The position numbers and the translations under genes were made by a program. The notes under the pieces were generated by a model, which saw only the letters and a list, made by a program, of their open reading frames with translations, had not been told where the DNA came from and did no database searches. 50,148 nucleotides of DNA from Cryobacterium algoricola (GTDB taxonomy: Bacteria; Actinomycetota; Actinomycetes; Actinomycetales; Microbacteriaceae): the NCBI RefSeq assembly GCF_004402485.1, contig NZ_SOFG01000015.1, positions 1 to 50,148 on the forward strand, given 5' to 3'. This document shows positions 33,039 through 40,768 of the stretch, in pieces (within the stretch, counting starts at the first letter, position 1; each line of letters starts with the position of its first letter).

Positions 33039-34064
33039 ATGCTCACCGCCCTGGTCGGACTCGCCGGCGCCCTCATCTACGGGAGCGCCGACTTTCTCGG
33101 CGGTCTCGCGGCCAAGCGGCTCAGCTCGGTGCTCGTGACCGCGATCGCGGCGAGCTCCGGGCTGGTCGTCCTGCTCGGTGCCCTGCCGTTCGTCGGCGGC
33201 GTCTGGTCGCCGGATGCCGTGCTCTGGGGCGCACTCTCCGGCGTGACCGGGGCGATCGCGATCTCCCTGCTGTACGCGTGCCTCGCGATCGGTCCGATGA
33301 GCATCCTCTCGCCCCTGACCGCCGTGGTCTCGGCGGTCGTGCCGATGACCGCCGGCCTCGTCGGCGGCGAGCGTCTCGCCCCGGTCGGATACGCCGCCCT
33401 CGGCCTCGCCCTCGTCGCGGTCGTGCTCGTCGGCTTCGTACCGGAGAAAGGCGCGGTTCGGCCGACGACGCTCGGGTTGCTGATGGCGATCGGGTCCGGC
33501 ATCATGATCGGCGCGTTCCTGATCCTGATCGACCTGACGCCCGACGACAGCGGACTCGTGCCGCTCGTGCTCAATCGGGCGGTCAACGCCGCGATCATGT
33601 TCTCGATCGTGGGCGTGCTCGCCATCGTCGCCGCGCGTCGGCGGCGGGTGCTCGCCGGGGTCGGCGCGACCGGCGGCGATGCGAGCGGAATGAGCAGCAG
33701 CGTGGGCAGCAGCGCCGGCCGTGTCGGGAGCGATGCCGCCTCCGGCTTCGAGGCCACGGATGCTGTGGCTCGCGCAACAGACCCGGCCGCGTTTCCCGAG
33801 CACACCGGCCGGCGCACCCGGTCCACCCTCACGATCGGCCTCACACTGGCCGCGGTCTGCGGTGTCATCGACGTCGCGGCGAACCTGCTTCTGCTCATCG
33901 GGATCCGGATCGGGGACCTCAGCGTGATCAGCGTGCTGACCGCGATGTACCCGGCCGGGACGATCCTGCTGGCTGCGGTCGTGCTCAAGGAACGGATCGC
34001 ACCCGTGCAGTGGGTCGGCCTCGGTCTCGCGCTCGCGGCGGCCGCGATGCTCGCACTCGCCTGA
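33039..34064 (+). CDS. EamA/DMT-family transporter
   Basis: 341 residues. Ten membrane segments in two repeats; the first begins ALVGLAGALIYGSADFLGGL, the second contains GVIDVAANLLLLIGIRIGDL and TAMYPAGTILLAAVVLKERI. Between helices 6 and 7 lies a Ser/Gly/Ala-rich cytoplasmic insert of about 60 residues. TAGGCT lies eight bases before the ATG at 33039 and only two before an in-frame ATG at 33033, so 33039 with a near-leaderless mRNA is preferred. Substrate unknown. Confidence 0.85.
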   Translation: MLTALVGLAGALIYGSADFLGGLAAKRLSSVLVTAIAASSGLVVLLGALPFVGGVWSPDAVLWGALSGVTGAIAISLLYACLAIGPMSILSPLTAVVSAVVPMTAGLVGGERLAPVGYAALGLALVAVVLVGFVPEKGAVRPTTLGLLMAIGSGIMIGAFLILIDLTPDDSGLVPLVLNRAVNAAIMFSIVGVLAIVAARRRRVLAGVGATGGDASGMSSSVGSSAGRVGSDAASGFEATDAVARATDPAAFPEHTGRRTRSTLTIGLTLAAVCGVIDVAANLLLLIGIRIGDLSVISVLTAMYPAGTILLAAVVLKERIAPVQWVGLGLALAAAAMLALA

Positions 34065-34070
34065 CCCGCG

Positions 34071-34083
34071 GCATCCGCTCACC
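34071..34083 (+). repeat. Post-stop 13-mer GCATCCGCTCACC, copy 3
   Basis: It lies 6 bases after the EamA stop and is identical to the copies at 15787 and 17614. Confidence 0.7.
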
Positions 34084-34114
34084 CACGCCACGCGCCGCGC
34101 CGCCCTGCCCCCGC

Positions 34115-34212
34115 CGCCCTTCCCCCGCCGCGCCCACCGTGAGGTGTCGCGAATCGAGGTTCATCCGCCCCAGGGAACCTCGATGTGCGACACCTCAGCG
34201 GGGAAGGGCGGG
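34115..34212. terminator. Nested inverted repeat between convergent genes
   Basis: TGAGGTGTCGC/GCGACACCTCA (34140-34150/34187-34197) and TCGAGGTT/AACCTCGA (34154-34161/34176-34183) form one long interrupted stem. GC-rich outer arms near 34115-34129 and 34199-34212 (CGCCCTTCCCC/GGGGAAGGGCG) could extend it. It lies between the EamA and RNA helicase 3' ends and probably stops both transcripts. Confidence 0.65.
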
Positions 34213-34268
34213 GTTAACGAGCGCAGGGCACCCACCGGATGGTGGATGCCCTGCGGGTGGTGCGAGTG

Positions 34269-36530
34269 TTACAGGCCGGCGAGCTCGCGCACGGCCGCGT
34301 CGCCGGGGGCGGCGTTCATGAAGCTGGCTTCGATGTCGGCACGCTCGAGGAGCTCGTCCATGCGACGACGACGCTGCTTCGGGATGAGCGTGACGACGGT
34401 GCCGGACTTGCCTGCACGGCCGGTACGACCGGAGCGGTGCAGGTACGTCTTGTACTCGTCGGGGGCATCGGCCTGGATGACCAGGTCGATGTCGTCCACG
34501 TGGATGCCGCGGGCCGCGACATCCGTTGCCACCAGCACGTTGACGCGACCGCTGGTCAGCATCTGCAGGTTGCGGGTACGGCGGGCCTGGTTCAGGTCGC
34601 CGTGCAGGCTCGTCGCCTTCACGCCGGCGTCTTCGAGCTGCTCGGCGAGCTGCTCGGCGTACGCACGGGTGCGGGAGAAGATGAGCGTCTTGCCCTGGCG
34701 GTCGACGAGCTGGCCGATGATGGCGCTCTTGTCGCGGTGCTCGATGACGAGGACCTTGTGGTCGATCGTGGAGGAGGCCTGGTCTTCACCGGCGACCTCG
34801 TGGACGGCCGGGTTCGTCAGGAACTCCTTGACGAGCGAGGCGACACCCTTGTCGAGGGTTGCCGAGAAGAGCAGCTTCTGGCCGCCCTTCTTGGTCTGAC
34901 GCAGGATGCGCTGGACGGGCTCGAGGAAGCCCAGGTCGCACATGTAGTCGGCCTCGTCGAGGACGGTGACGACAACCTCGCTGAGGTCGAGGCGACCCTG
35001 TTCGATGAGGTCCTCGATGCGACCGGCGGTGCCGATGATGATGTCCACGCCGCGCTGGAGGGCGCTGACCTGGCGGTACTGCGGAACGCCGCCGTAGATC
35101 TGGGTGGTGAAGAGGCCGACGCTGCGGGCGATGGGCTGCACGGTGCGGTCGATCTGGAGGGCGAGCTCGCGGGTCGGGGCCAGGATGAGCGCGCGGGGCT
35201 TGCGGGCCATCTTGCGGTCCTTGGCGCCGTTGTTCTCCATCAGCTTCTCCACGAGGGGAGCGCCGAAGGCGATCGTCTTGCCGGAGCCGGTCTTGCCACG
35301 GCCGAGCACGTCGCGCCCGGCGAGCACGTCCGGGATGGTCGCGGCCTGGATCGGGAACGGGCTGGCGGCACCGAGGGCGCCGAGTTCGCGGACGATGTTC
35401 TCGCCCAGGCCCAGGTCGCCGAAGGTCACGCCGACAACTTCAGCTGCCGTGGTCGCGATGGCTTCGAGGCGCTCGAGGACGACGTCATCACCGGAGGCGA
35501 AGTGCGCCTTGGTGTCGCGGCTCGGGTAGAAGTTGCTGGAGTGGCCGCCGTCGTCGTGCGCGGAACGGTTGCTGCGGTCGGAGTGCGAGCGGTCGGGACG
35601 GTCACCGTAGGAAGGACGGTCGGACCTCTCGGTGCGAGCCGCACGGTCGGGACGGTCACCGTAGGAGGGACGCTCGGTGCGGGCCGGACGGTCGCCATAG
35701 GACGGGCGGTCGGAGTGCGAACGCTCGGGACGGTCACCGTACGAGGGACGCTCGGTGCGGGCCGGACGGTCGCCGTAGGACGGACGGTCGTTGCTGCGGG
35801 CGGGACGGTCACCGTAGGACGGACGGTCGTTGTTGTACGCCGGACGGTCAGTGCGGGGACGGTCGTTGTTGTACGCGGGACGGTCGTTGCTGCGGGCGGG
35901 ACGGTCTCCGTAGGACGGACGGTCGTTGTTGTACGCCGGACGGTCGGTACGGGGACGGTCGCTGTTGTACGCAGGACGGTCGTTGCTGCGGGCCGGACGG
36001 TCACCGTAGGACGGACGGTCCTTGTTGTAGGCCGGACGGTCGTTGCTGCGGGCCGGACGGTCACCGTAGGACGGACGGTCGTTGTTGTACGACGGACGGT
36101 CCGTACGGGGACGGTCGCTGTTGTACGACGGGCGCTCCGAGCGGGCGTTGTACGTCGGGCGATCGGTGTTGCTGTGCGTCGGGCGATCGGTGCGCGAGGC
36201 TCCGTTGTACGACGGACGGTCGTTGTTGTAGGACGGGCGGTCGTTGCCGCGGGCCGGCCGGTCACCATAGGCGGGACGGTCGTTGCTGCGGGCCGGACGG
36301 TCACCGTAGGCCGGGCGGTCGTTGGCGGGGCGTCCCGCGGCGCGGTCGGCGCGTTCGCCGGCGTTCCAGCGGGCCTTCTTGGGGGCGCCCGCATCGGCCT
36401 GGTAGCCGCGGTGACCCGGGCTCTTGCTGCCGTTGTTGGATCCTCCGCGGGATGGTCCGCCCTTGGCGGCATACTTCGGGTCGAAGTTCTTGTTGGATCG
36501 ACTGACAGCCGGATTGTTGCTCGTAGGCAT
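34269..36530 (-). CDS. DEAD-box RNA helicase with long repeat-rich N-terminal tail
   Basis: 753 residues. Residues about 68-325 are a low-complexity tail built from DRPSYGDRPARSN-like units, rich in Arg, Tyr, Asp and Asn. The helicase core follows: Q-motif region FPIQAATIP (about 392-400), GKTGSGKT (412-419), PTREL, DEAD (525-528), FSATLD, and HRSGRTGRAG. All motifs are intact. Role: RNA unwinding in ribosome assembly, decay or cold response. The tail's Arg/Tyr pattern is of the kind that drives condensate formation, which is inference. The start at 36530 has AGGA 9 bases upstream; the frame open to 36626 runs through untranslated leader. Confidence 0.92.
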   Translation of the reverse strand: MPTSNNPAVSRSNKNFDPKYAAKGGPSRGGSNNGSKSPGHRGYQADAGAPKKARWNAGERADRAAGRPANDRPAYGDRPARSNDRPAYGDRPARGNDRPSYNNDRPSYNGASRTDRPTHSNTDRPTYNARSERPSYNSDRPRTDRPSYNNDRPSYGDRPARSNDRPAYNKDRPSYGDRPARSNDRPAYNSDRPRTDRPAYNNDRPSYGDRPARSNDRPAYNNDRPRTDRPAYNNDRPSYGDRPARSNDRPSYGDRPARTERPSYGDRPERSHSDRPSYGDRPARTERPSYGDRPDRAARTERSDRPSYGDRPDRSHSDRSNRSAHDDGGHSSNFYPSRDTKAHFASGDDVVLERLEAIATTAAEVVGVTFGDLGLGENIVRELGALGAASPFPIQAATIPDVLAGRDVLGRGKTGSGKTIAFGAPLVEKLMENNGAKDRKMARKPRALILAPTRELALQIDRTVQPIARSVGLFTTQIYGGVPQYRQVSALQRGVDIIIGTAGRIEDLIEQGRLDLSEVVVTVLDEADYMCDLGFLEPVQRILRQTKKGGQKLLFSATLDKGVASLVKEFLTNPAVHEVAGEDQASSTIDHKVLVIEHRDKSAIIGQLVDRQGKTLIFSRTRAYAEQLAEQLEDAGVKATSLHGDLNQARRTRNLQMLTSGRVNVLVATDVAARGIHVDDIDLVIQADAPDEYKTYLHRSGRTGRAGKSGTVVTLIPKQRRRRMDELLERADIEASFMNAAPGDAAVRELAGL
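35560..36330 (-). repeat. Degenerate tandem repeat inside the RNA helicase gene
   Basis: Units of about 24-48 bases encode DRPSYGDRPARSN and variants. It is protein-coding throughout and in frame, so not a CRISPR array. Such DNA can expand or contract by slippage and may assemble badly. Confidence 0.85.
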
Positions 36531-36850
36531 AGAAAATTCCTGGGTTGTATTGGGTACATGGCAGAACAACGACGCACACGCGTCGCAACCTGAGAACCCG
36601 GGCAGTCTATGGCCGGGGCCGTTCACATACAGTGATTTTTCACCAGCGGATTACTGGGAAACCGGCCCATCCTGACTTACAAACCCATCCGCGCATACAA
36701 GTGCACACGGTGTCAAGAGCCGACCTGACTACGTTACCGGATAGTCCCCCAAAAGTCACGGACGAGTTTCGGCACGCCCCTGGTTCGGTCGCACCTACCG
36801 GCAGAAGAACCGGTTCAGGCGGTACCGTGTCGTGACAGGAGGGGCCGCAG
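36531..36850. promoter_or_regulatory. Divergent intergenic region, RNA helicase and FUSC genes
   Basis: 320 bases without a gene. It is less GC rich than its surroundings. Possible -10 boxes are TAGACT (36620-36615, minus strand), which would give the helicase a leader of about 75-80 bases, and TACCGT (36823-36828, plus strand) about 16 bases before the AGGAGG of the next gene. I see no known riboswitch. Confidence 0.4.
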
Positions 36851-37975
36851 ATGACGCAATCGGGCGTACGAAAGACCGTGCGACACGCGCCCCGGTGGGT
36901 GGGATCGCAGCTGAGCGCAGCACGGCTGCTGGCCGCGGCGAAGGCTGCCCTCGCCGTGGCGATCGCGTGGACGGTCGCCGGATACCTGCCGGGAGTCGCC
37001 AATGAGTACCCCTATTACGCGCCGCTCGGAGCGCTCGTCAGCATGTACCCGACACTGATGAGTTCCGTTCGGAACGCACTGCAGACTCTCGGCGGCCTCT
37101 TCGTCGCGATCGTGCTCGCGGGTGCGGTGCTGCTCGTGAGCGCACCGAACGTGCTGACCATATCGCTGGCCGTTGGCGTGGGCGCGCTCGTCGCCGCGAC
37201 AGGGGTGTTCGGCGCGAACCGGGAGTACATCCCGGTGACGGCCCTGTTCGTACTCATCGTCGGAGGGCCGAACGCGGACGGGTACTCGATCGGCTACCTC
37301 GAGCAGATCTCCCTTGGTATCGTGATCGGCCTCGCGGTGAACCTCCTGATCCTGCCGCCGCTCACCCTCGACGCGGTCGGCCGCCAATTGTCGCACTACC
37401 GCGGCAGGCTCGCCGGCCACCTCTCCGACCTGGCCGAGGCGCTCACCGACACCTGGCCGCCTGAACGCGGCGACTGGGCGAGCCGCGGGGACGAACTCAT
37501 CGCGCTGACGCGTGACGTTCACGATGCCCTGTTCCACGCGGAAGACAGCCGCAAGGGAAACCCTCGGGCCCGCATCCACCGACGCGACCTGGCCAGTGAC
37601 CGGGACGACCTGGCCGCGCTCGAGACCGTCACGTTCCACGTGCGCGACATCACCGATGTGCTCGCCGGGGCCGCGTGGGGAGCACCGATCGCGCTCGAAC
37701 TGCGTCCGGAGCTCAGGCCGTCACTCGGTCGCGCCCTGCTCGCGGTCGCTGCGGTGCTGACCGGGTGGGAGTCTGGCCGGGACGGAGAAGCAGTCCTGAC
37801 GGACTCCGGCGCTTTCGAGACGGCCGAGACCGCCGTTGCCCAGCTGACGGCCGAGTTGGACACCCGGCAGGACGCCACTCCCGCGACGGCGATGGGCGCC
37901 GCGACCGCGATCTCGCTGGACCTGACCCGGATCCTCGCAGCCCTCCGCCCTCGACTGGCCCGGACCGCGACCTGA
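36851..37975 (+). CDS. FUSC/aromatic-acid-exporter-like membrane protein
   Basis: 374 residues. Six membrane segments occur in about 25-170, with ANEYPYYAPLGALVSMYPTLMSSVRNALQTLGG typical of the ArAE/FUSC family. A helical cytoplasmic domain follows (about 175-374) with an acidic and Arg/His-rich central part (DVHDALFHAEDSRKGNPRAR). AGGAGG lies 9 bases before the ATG. Members are proposed to export aromatic acids; the substrate here is unknown. Confidence 0.8.
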   Translation: MTQSGVRKTVRHAPRWVGSQLSAARLLAAAKAALAVAIAWTVAGYLPGVANEYPYYAPLGALVSMYPTLMSSVRNALQTLGGLFVAIVLAGAVLLVSAPNVLTISLAVGVGALVAATGVFGANREYIPVTALFVLIVGGPNADGYSIGYLEQISLGIVIGLAVNLLILPPLTLDAVGRQLSHYRGRLAGHLSDLAEALTDTWPPERGDWASRGDELIALTRDVHDALFHAEDSRKGNPRARIHRRDLASDRDDLAALETVTFHVRDITDVLAGAAWGAPIALELRPELRPSLGRALLAVAAVLTGWESGRDGEAVLTDSGAFETAETAVAQLTAELDTRQDATPATAMGAATAISLDLTRILAALRPRLARTAT

Positions 37976-38091
37976 TGTGGGCGGGGCCGGCGGATGCCCG
38001 AACCCGGCCTCCCGATGACGCCGCCCGGGAATCCGGCCGGGACGGTCCACGGGCCGCGAACTACACTCGGTAAACGGCGGATGGGAGACAA

Positions 38092-39315
38092 GTGCGGGCG
38101 AGAGTGCGGGCGTGGAGTGTGATGGCGACCGTCATCGCCCTGCTCGGCGCGGGCGCATCCGTCGCCGTTCCCGCCCAGGCCGACGACTATCCGAGCTGGG
38201 CCGACGTCGAGGCCGCCCGCGCCTCGACCGCGGCGACCGAGGCGGAGGTGTCCCGGATCGGCACCCTGCTGACGGGGCTCGAAACCCAGGCCGCGACACT
38301 CGGAGACGCGGCGATCACCGCGAGCGCGGCATCCGCCACCGCCGACACCCAGTCGCTCGCTGCCGCCGCACGCGCCGCGACCCTCGCCGGCAGGCTCGCG
38401 ACCGCGACCGAGAAAGCCCAGACAGCGGATGTCCAGCTCGGGCTCCTGGGTGCGCAGCTGTACCGCTCCGGCGCGAGCGACGCCGTCGCCACCCTGCTCC
38501 TGGTTCCGGGCCAGGCGAGCGATCTCCTCGCGGCGCTGAGCACCTCGACCAGGCTGAGCGAACTGACCTCCGGCATCCGCGACCGGGCCCTCGCCCAGCG
38601 CAACCTCGTGCAGAGCCTCGAGGAGCAGGCCGCCGTGGCGTCGACGGAACGCGACCGCCTCGCCGTCGAGGCGAAGGATCGCGCGGCGGCCGCGGCCGAG
38701 GCCCAGCGCGCGGCCGATGCCCAGCTCGCCGAGCAGCGCACACGCTCGGACGTGCTCGATGCCCAGCTCGCGAGCCTCAAGAACACGACGGCCGAGACGG
38801 AGCGCTCCTACCGGGCCGGCGTCGCAGCGGCCGCGGCGTACCAGAAGCAGCAGGAGGAAGCCGCGCGGGCGGCCGTGGCGAACGCGGCGGCCCAGGCCGC
38901 TGCGGCAGCGGCGGCCCAACCGGCGTCGGGCGGGTCCGGGTCGAACGGATCCTCCGGTTCCGGCTCGGGCGCCGGGTCGACCACGGCCCCGCCGTCCGGC
39001 ACCGTGTCGTCTCCCGCGGCCGCCCGGGCGTACGCGGCCGGCGCAGTCTCCGCGCGGGGCTGGGGCGGCGGCGAATACACCTGCCTCGTGTCGCTCTGGA
39101 ACAAGGAGTCCGGCTGGCGGGCCGACGCCTACAACGCGAGCTCGGGGGCATACGGCATCCCCCAGTCGCTGCCGGGCAGCAAGATGGCCTCCGCCGGAGC
39201 CGACTGGCGCACGAACGCCGCAACCCAGGTCGACTGGGGCCTCGGCTACATCGCCGCCGCCTACGGAACGCCCTGCGGCGCGTGGGCGCACTCGGTCAGC
39301 GTCGGCTGGTACTGA
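38092..39315 (+). CDS. Secreted coiled-coil protein with transglycosylase-like domain
   Basis: 407 residues. The signal peptide ends at QADDYPSWADVEAAR, the same mature start as the two proteins at the left end. A long Ala-rich coiled coil (about 35-265) and a Gly/Ser linker are followed by a C-terminal lysozyme-like domain (about 315-407): LVSLWNKESGWRADAYN with likely catalytic E339, SSGAYGIPQSLPGSKM and CGAWAHSVSVGWY. The expected activity is cleavage of peptidoglycan glycan strands. It starts at GTG with GGGAGA upstream. A GCATCCGCT word follows the stop by 5 bases. Confidence 0.85.
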   Translation: MRARVRAWSVMATVIALLGAGASVAVPAQADDYPSWADVEAARASTAATEAEVSRIGTLLTGLETQAATLGDAAITASAASATADTQSLAAAARAATLAGRLATATEKAQTADVQLGLLGAQLYRSGASDAVATLLLVPGQASDLLAALSTSTRLSELTSGIRDRALAQRNLVQSLEEQAAVASTERDRLAVEAKDRAAAAAEAQRAADAQLAEQRTRSDVLDAQLASLKNTTAETERSYRAGVAAAAAYQKQQEEAARAAVANAAAQAAAAAAAQPASGGSGSNGSSGSGSGAGSTTAPPSGTVSSPAAARAYAAGAVSARGWGGGEYTCLVSLWNKESGWRADAYNASSGAYGIPQSLPGSKMASAGADWRTNAATQVDWGLGYIAAAYGTPCGAWAHSVSVGWY

Positions 39316-39495
39316 GCCGGGCATCCGCTGCGCGACCGGGCTCCCAGCATTGACCGCTGGGGACAATGGTCACCCGCGCACCGGCCACACAGTGGTCGCA
39401 GCGACGACTGTTGCGCTCGGCGGGTCCGCAGATGGATGCGCCGCGCGAGAATGGAGGCACGTCGCCCGTCCGCGGTGACCGGAGTGGAGCCCCGC

Positions 39496-39870
39496 ATGAC
39501 CGAATCCGAGCTCGTCAACCTGTGGATCAAGGCCCGCTGGCACGTCATCGTGTCCCAGGTCGCCCCCACCTTCCTGCTCACCGCACTGGTGGGTTTCCTG
39601 GCCCTGGGTCTGGCCGGAACGGCGCCGAGCGTGCGGGTCGCGGCGGCCGGCGTGCTCCTGGCCTCCGGCATCCTCGGCGCGCTCGTGCAGATCAACGCCG
39701 CCAATGAGGCCCTCGCTGTGATCGCCGACCTGCGAGCCGGGGGAAGCACGTCGGCCGTGACCCTGCGCATCGTGTCTGCGGCACCGTGGGTGAACGTGGT
39801 GCGGTTCGTGACGCCGGCCGTGTTCGTCGTCGTCTACGTGGCCCTGCTGATCGCCCTGTTCGTCCGCTGA
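39496..39870 (+). CDS. Small membrane protein, unknown function
   Basis: 124 residues with three membrane segments (about 17-41, 49-69, 98-122) and a cytoplasmic MTESELVNLWIKARWHV start. The ATG at 39496 has GGAGTGGAG 8 bases upstream; earlier ATGs lack this. It converges on the IclR gene with 8 bases between stops. No family recognised. Confidence 0.65.
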   Translation: MTESELVNLWIKARWHVIVSQVAPTFLLTALVGFLALGLAGTAPSVRVAAAGVLLASGILGALVQINAANEALAVIADLRAGGSTSAVTLRIVSAAPWVNVVRFVTPAVFVVVYVALLIALFVR

Positions 39871-39878
39871 GGCAGCTG

Positions 39879-40661
39879 TCACGGACGCCCGTGGATGCGG
39901 CGGGAGAGTTCCGCGGCGGTGCCGGCGAGTTCGGCGGCGAGCGCGGGCCACAGGTCTTCCGCGATCCGCTCGCGGGGGAAGGTCACGGCGATCCCGGCGG
40001 CGGGCCAGCCGGTGTGGTCCCGCACGGCGACGGCGACGGATGCCATCCCCGGCGTGATCTCCCCGTCCTCGCGGGCGAAGCCGTCGGCCCGCACCCGCGT
40101 CAGCAGCGCACGCAGTTCGGATGAGCTCCGCGGTCCCTGGCCGGGGCCCTCGCCCTGGCGGCGTTCGAAGGCCGCCTTGTCGGGATATAGCGCGCGCAAC
40201 TGGGCGGCGGGCAGCGCCGCGAGCAGGGCGCGGCCGCTCGCGGTGAGGTGACTCGGGAGGCGGACGCCGACATCCGTGACGAGCGAGGGCCGCCGCGGCG
40301 CGCGTTCCTCGACGAGATAGACGACGTCGCGGCCGTGCAGCACGACGAGGTGGGCGCTCTCGCCGATGCGGTCGACGAGCTGCGCGACGAGCGGCCGGCC
40401 CAGGTGGGAGAGGGGTTGCTGGCGGGAGAATCCGGTGCTGAGCTCGAAGGCCGCGACGCCGAGGCCGTAACGGCGCTCCTCGGGGAGGTGCACGACGAAT
40501 CCCTGCTCGACGAGCACGGCGAGCAACTGGTACACCGTCGACCGCGGCAGGTCGAGGGCGGTCGCGATCGCGCTCGCCCGGGCCGGGCCACGCTGCGCGG
40601 CGAGGTGGGAGAGCAGCCGCAGGGTATTGAGTGCGGCCGGCACCTTGGGGGTGACCGCCAT
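39879..40661 (-). CDS. IclR-family regulator, probable regulator of hutH
   Basis: 260 residues. Winged HTH at about 10-65 (ALNTLRLLSHLAAQRGPARASAIATALDLPRSTVYQLLAVL) and an IclR effector domain (about 80-255: VAQLVDRIGESAHLVVLHGRDVVYLVEE and LPSHLTASGRALLAAL). The ATG at 40661 has GGGAGG about 8 bases upstream. It is divergent from histidine ammonia-lyase and an 18-bp palindrome lies between, so control of histidine use is likely. The effector, perhaps histidine or urocanate, is inferred. Confidence 0.88.
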   Translation of the reverse strand: MAVTPKVPAALNTLRLLSHLAAQRGPARASAIATALDLPRSTVYQLLAVLVEQGFVVHLPEERRYGLGVAAFELSTGFSRQQPLSHLGRPLVAQLVDRIGESAHLVVLHGRDVVYLVEERAPRRPSLVTDVGVRLPSHLTASGRALLAALPAAQLRALYPDKAAFERRQGEGPGQGPRSSSELRALLTRVRADGFAREDGEITPGMASVAVAVRDHTGWPAAGIAVTFPRERIAEDLWPALAAELAGTAAELSRRIHGRP

Positions 40662-40697
40662 CCTGATGCCTCCCTGCCTGCCACCCCGTGCGCAAGA

Positions 40698-40715
40698 TGT
40701 CCGGTATCCCGGACA
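40698..40715. promoter_or_regulatory. Palindrome between IclR and hutH
   Basis: TGTCCGGTATCCCGGACA: perfect 7-base arms around TATC, 36 bases from the IclR start and 53 from the hutH start. A looser pair (ACAC-ATTCGA-GTGT) adjoins it on the right. Confidence 0.65.
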
Positions 40716-40768
40716 CATTCGAGTGTATCCGTGTCCCCCGGCCGCCGCGTCGGGTGTGCAATCAGAAG

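Noticed and set aside
35560..36330. CRISPR-like repetition
   Set aside because: Units are in frame, degenerate and without unique spacers; no cas genes are nearby.
34239..36593. 784-codon plus-strand ORF with Val/Gly/Arg repeats
   Set aside because: It is the antisense of the RNA helicase; the repeats only mirror the coding repeats.
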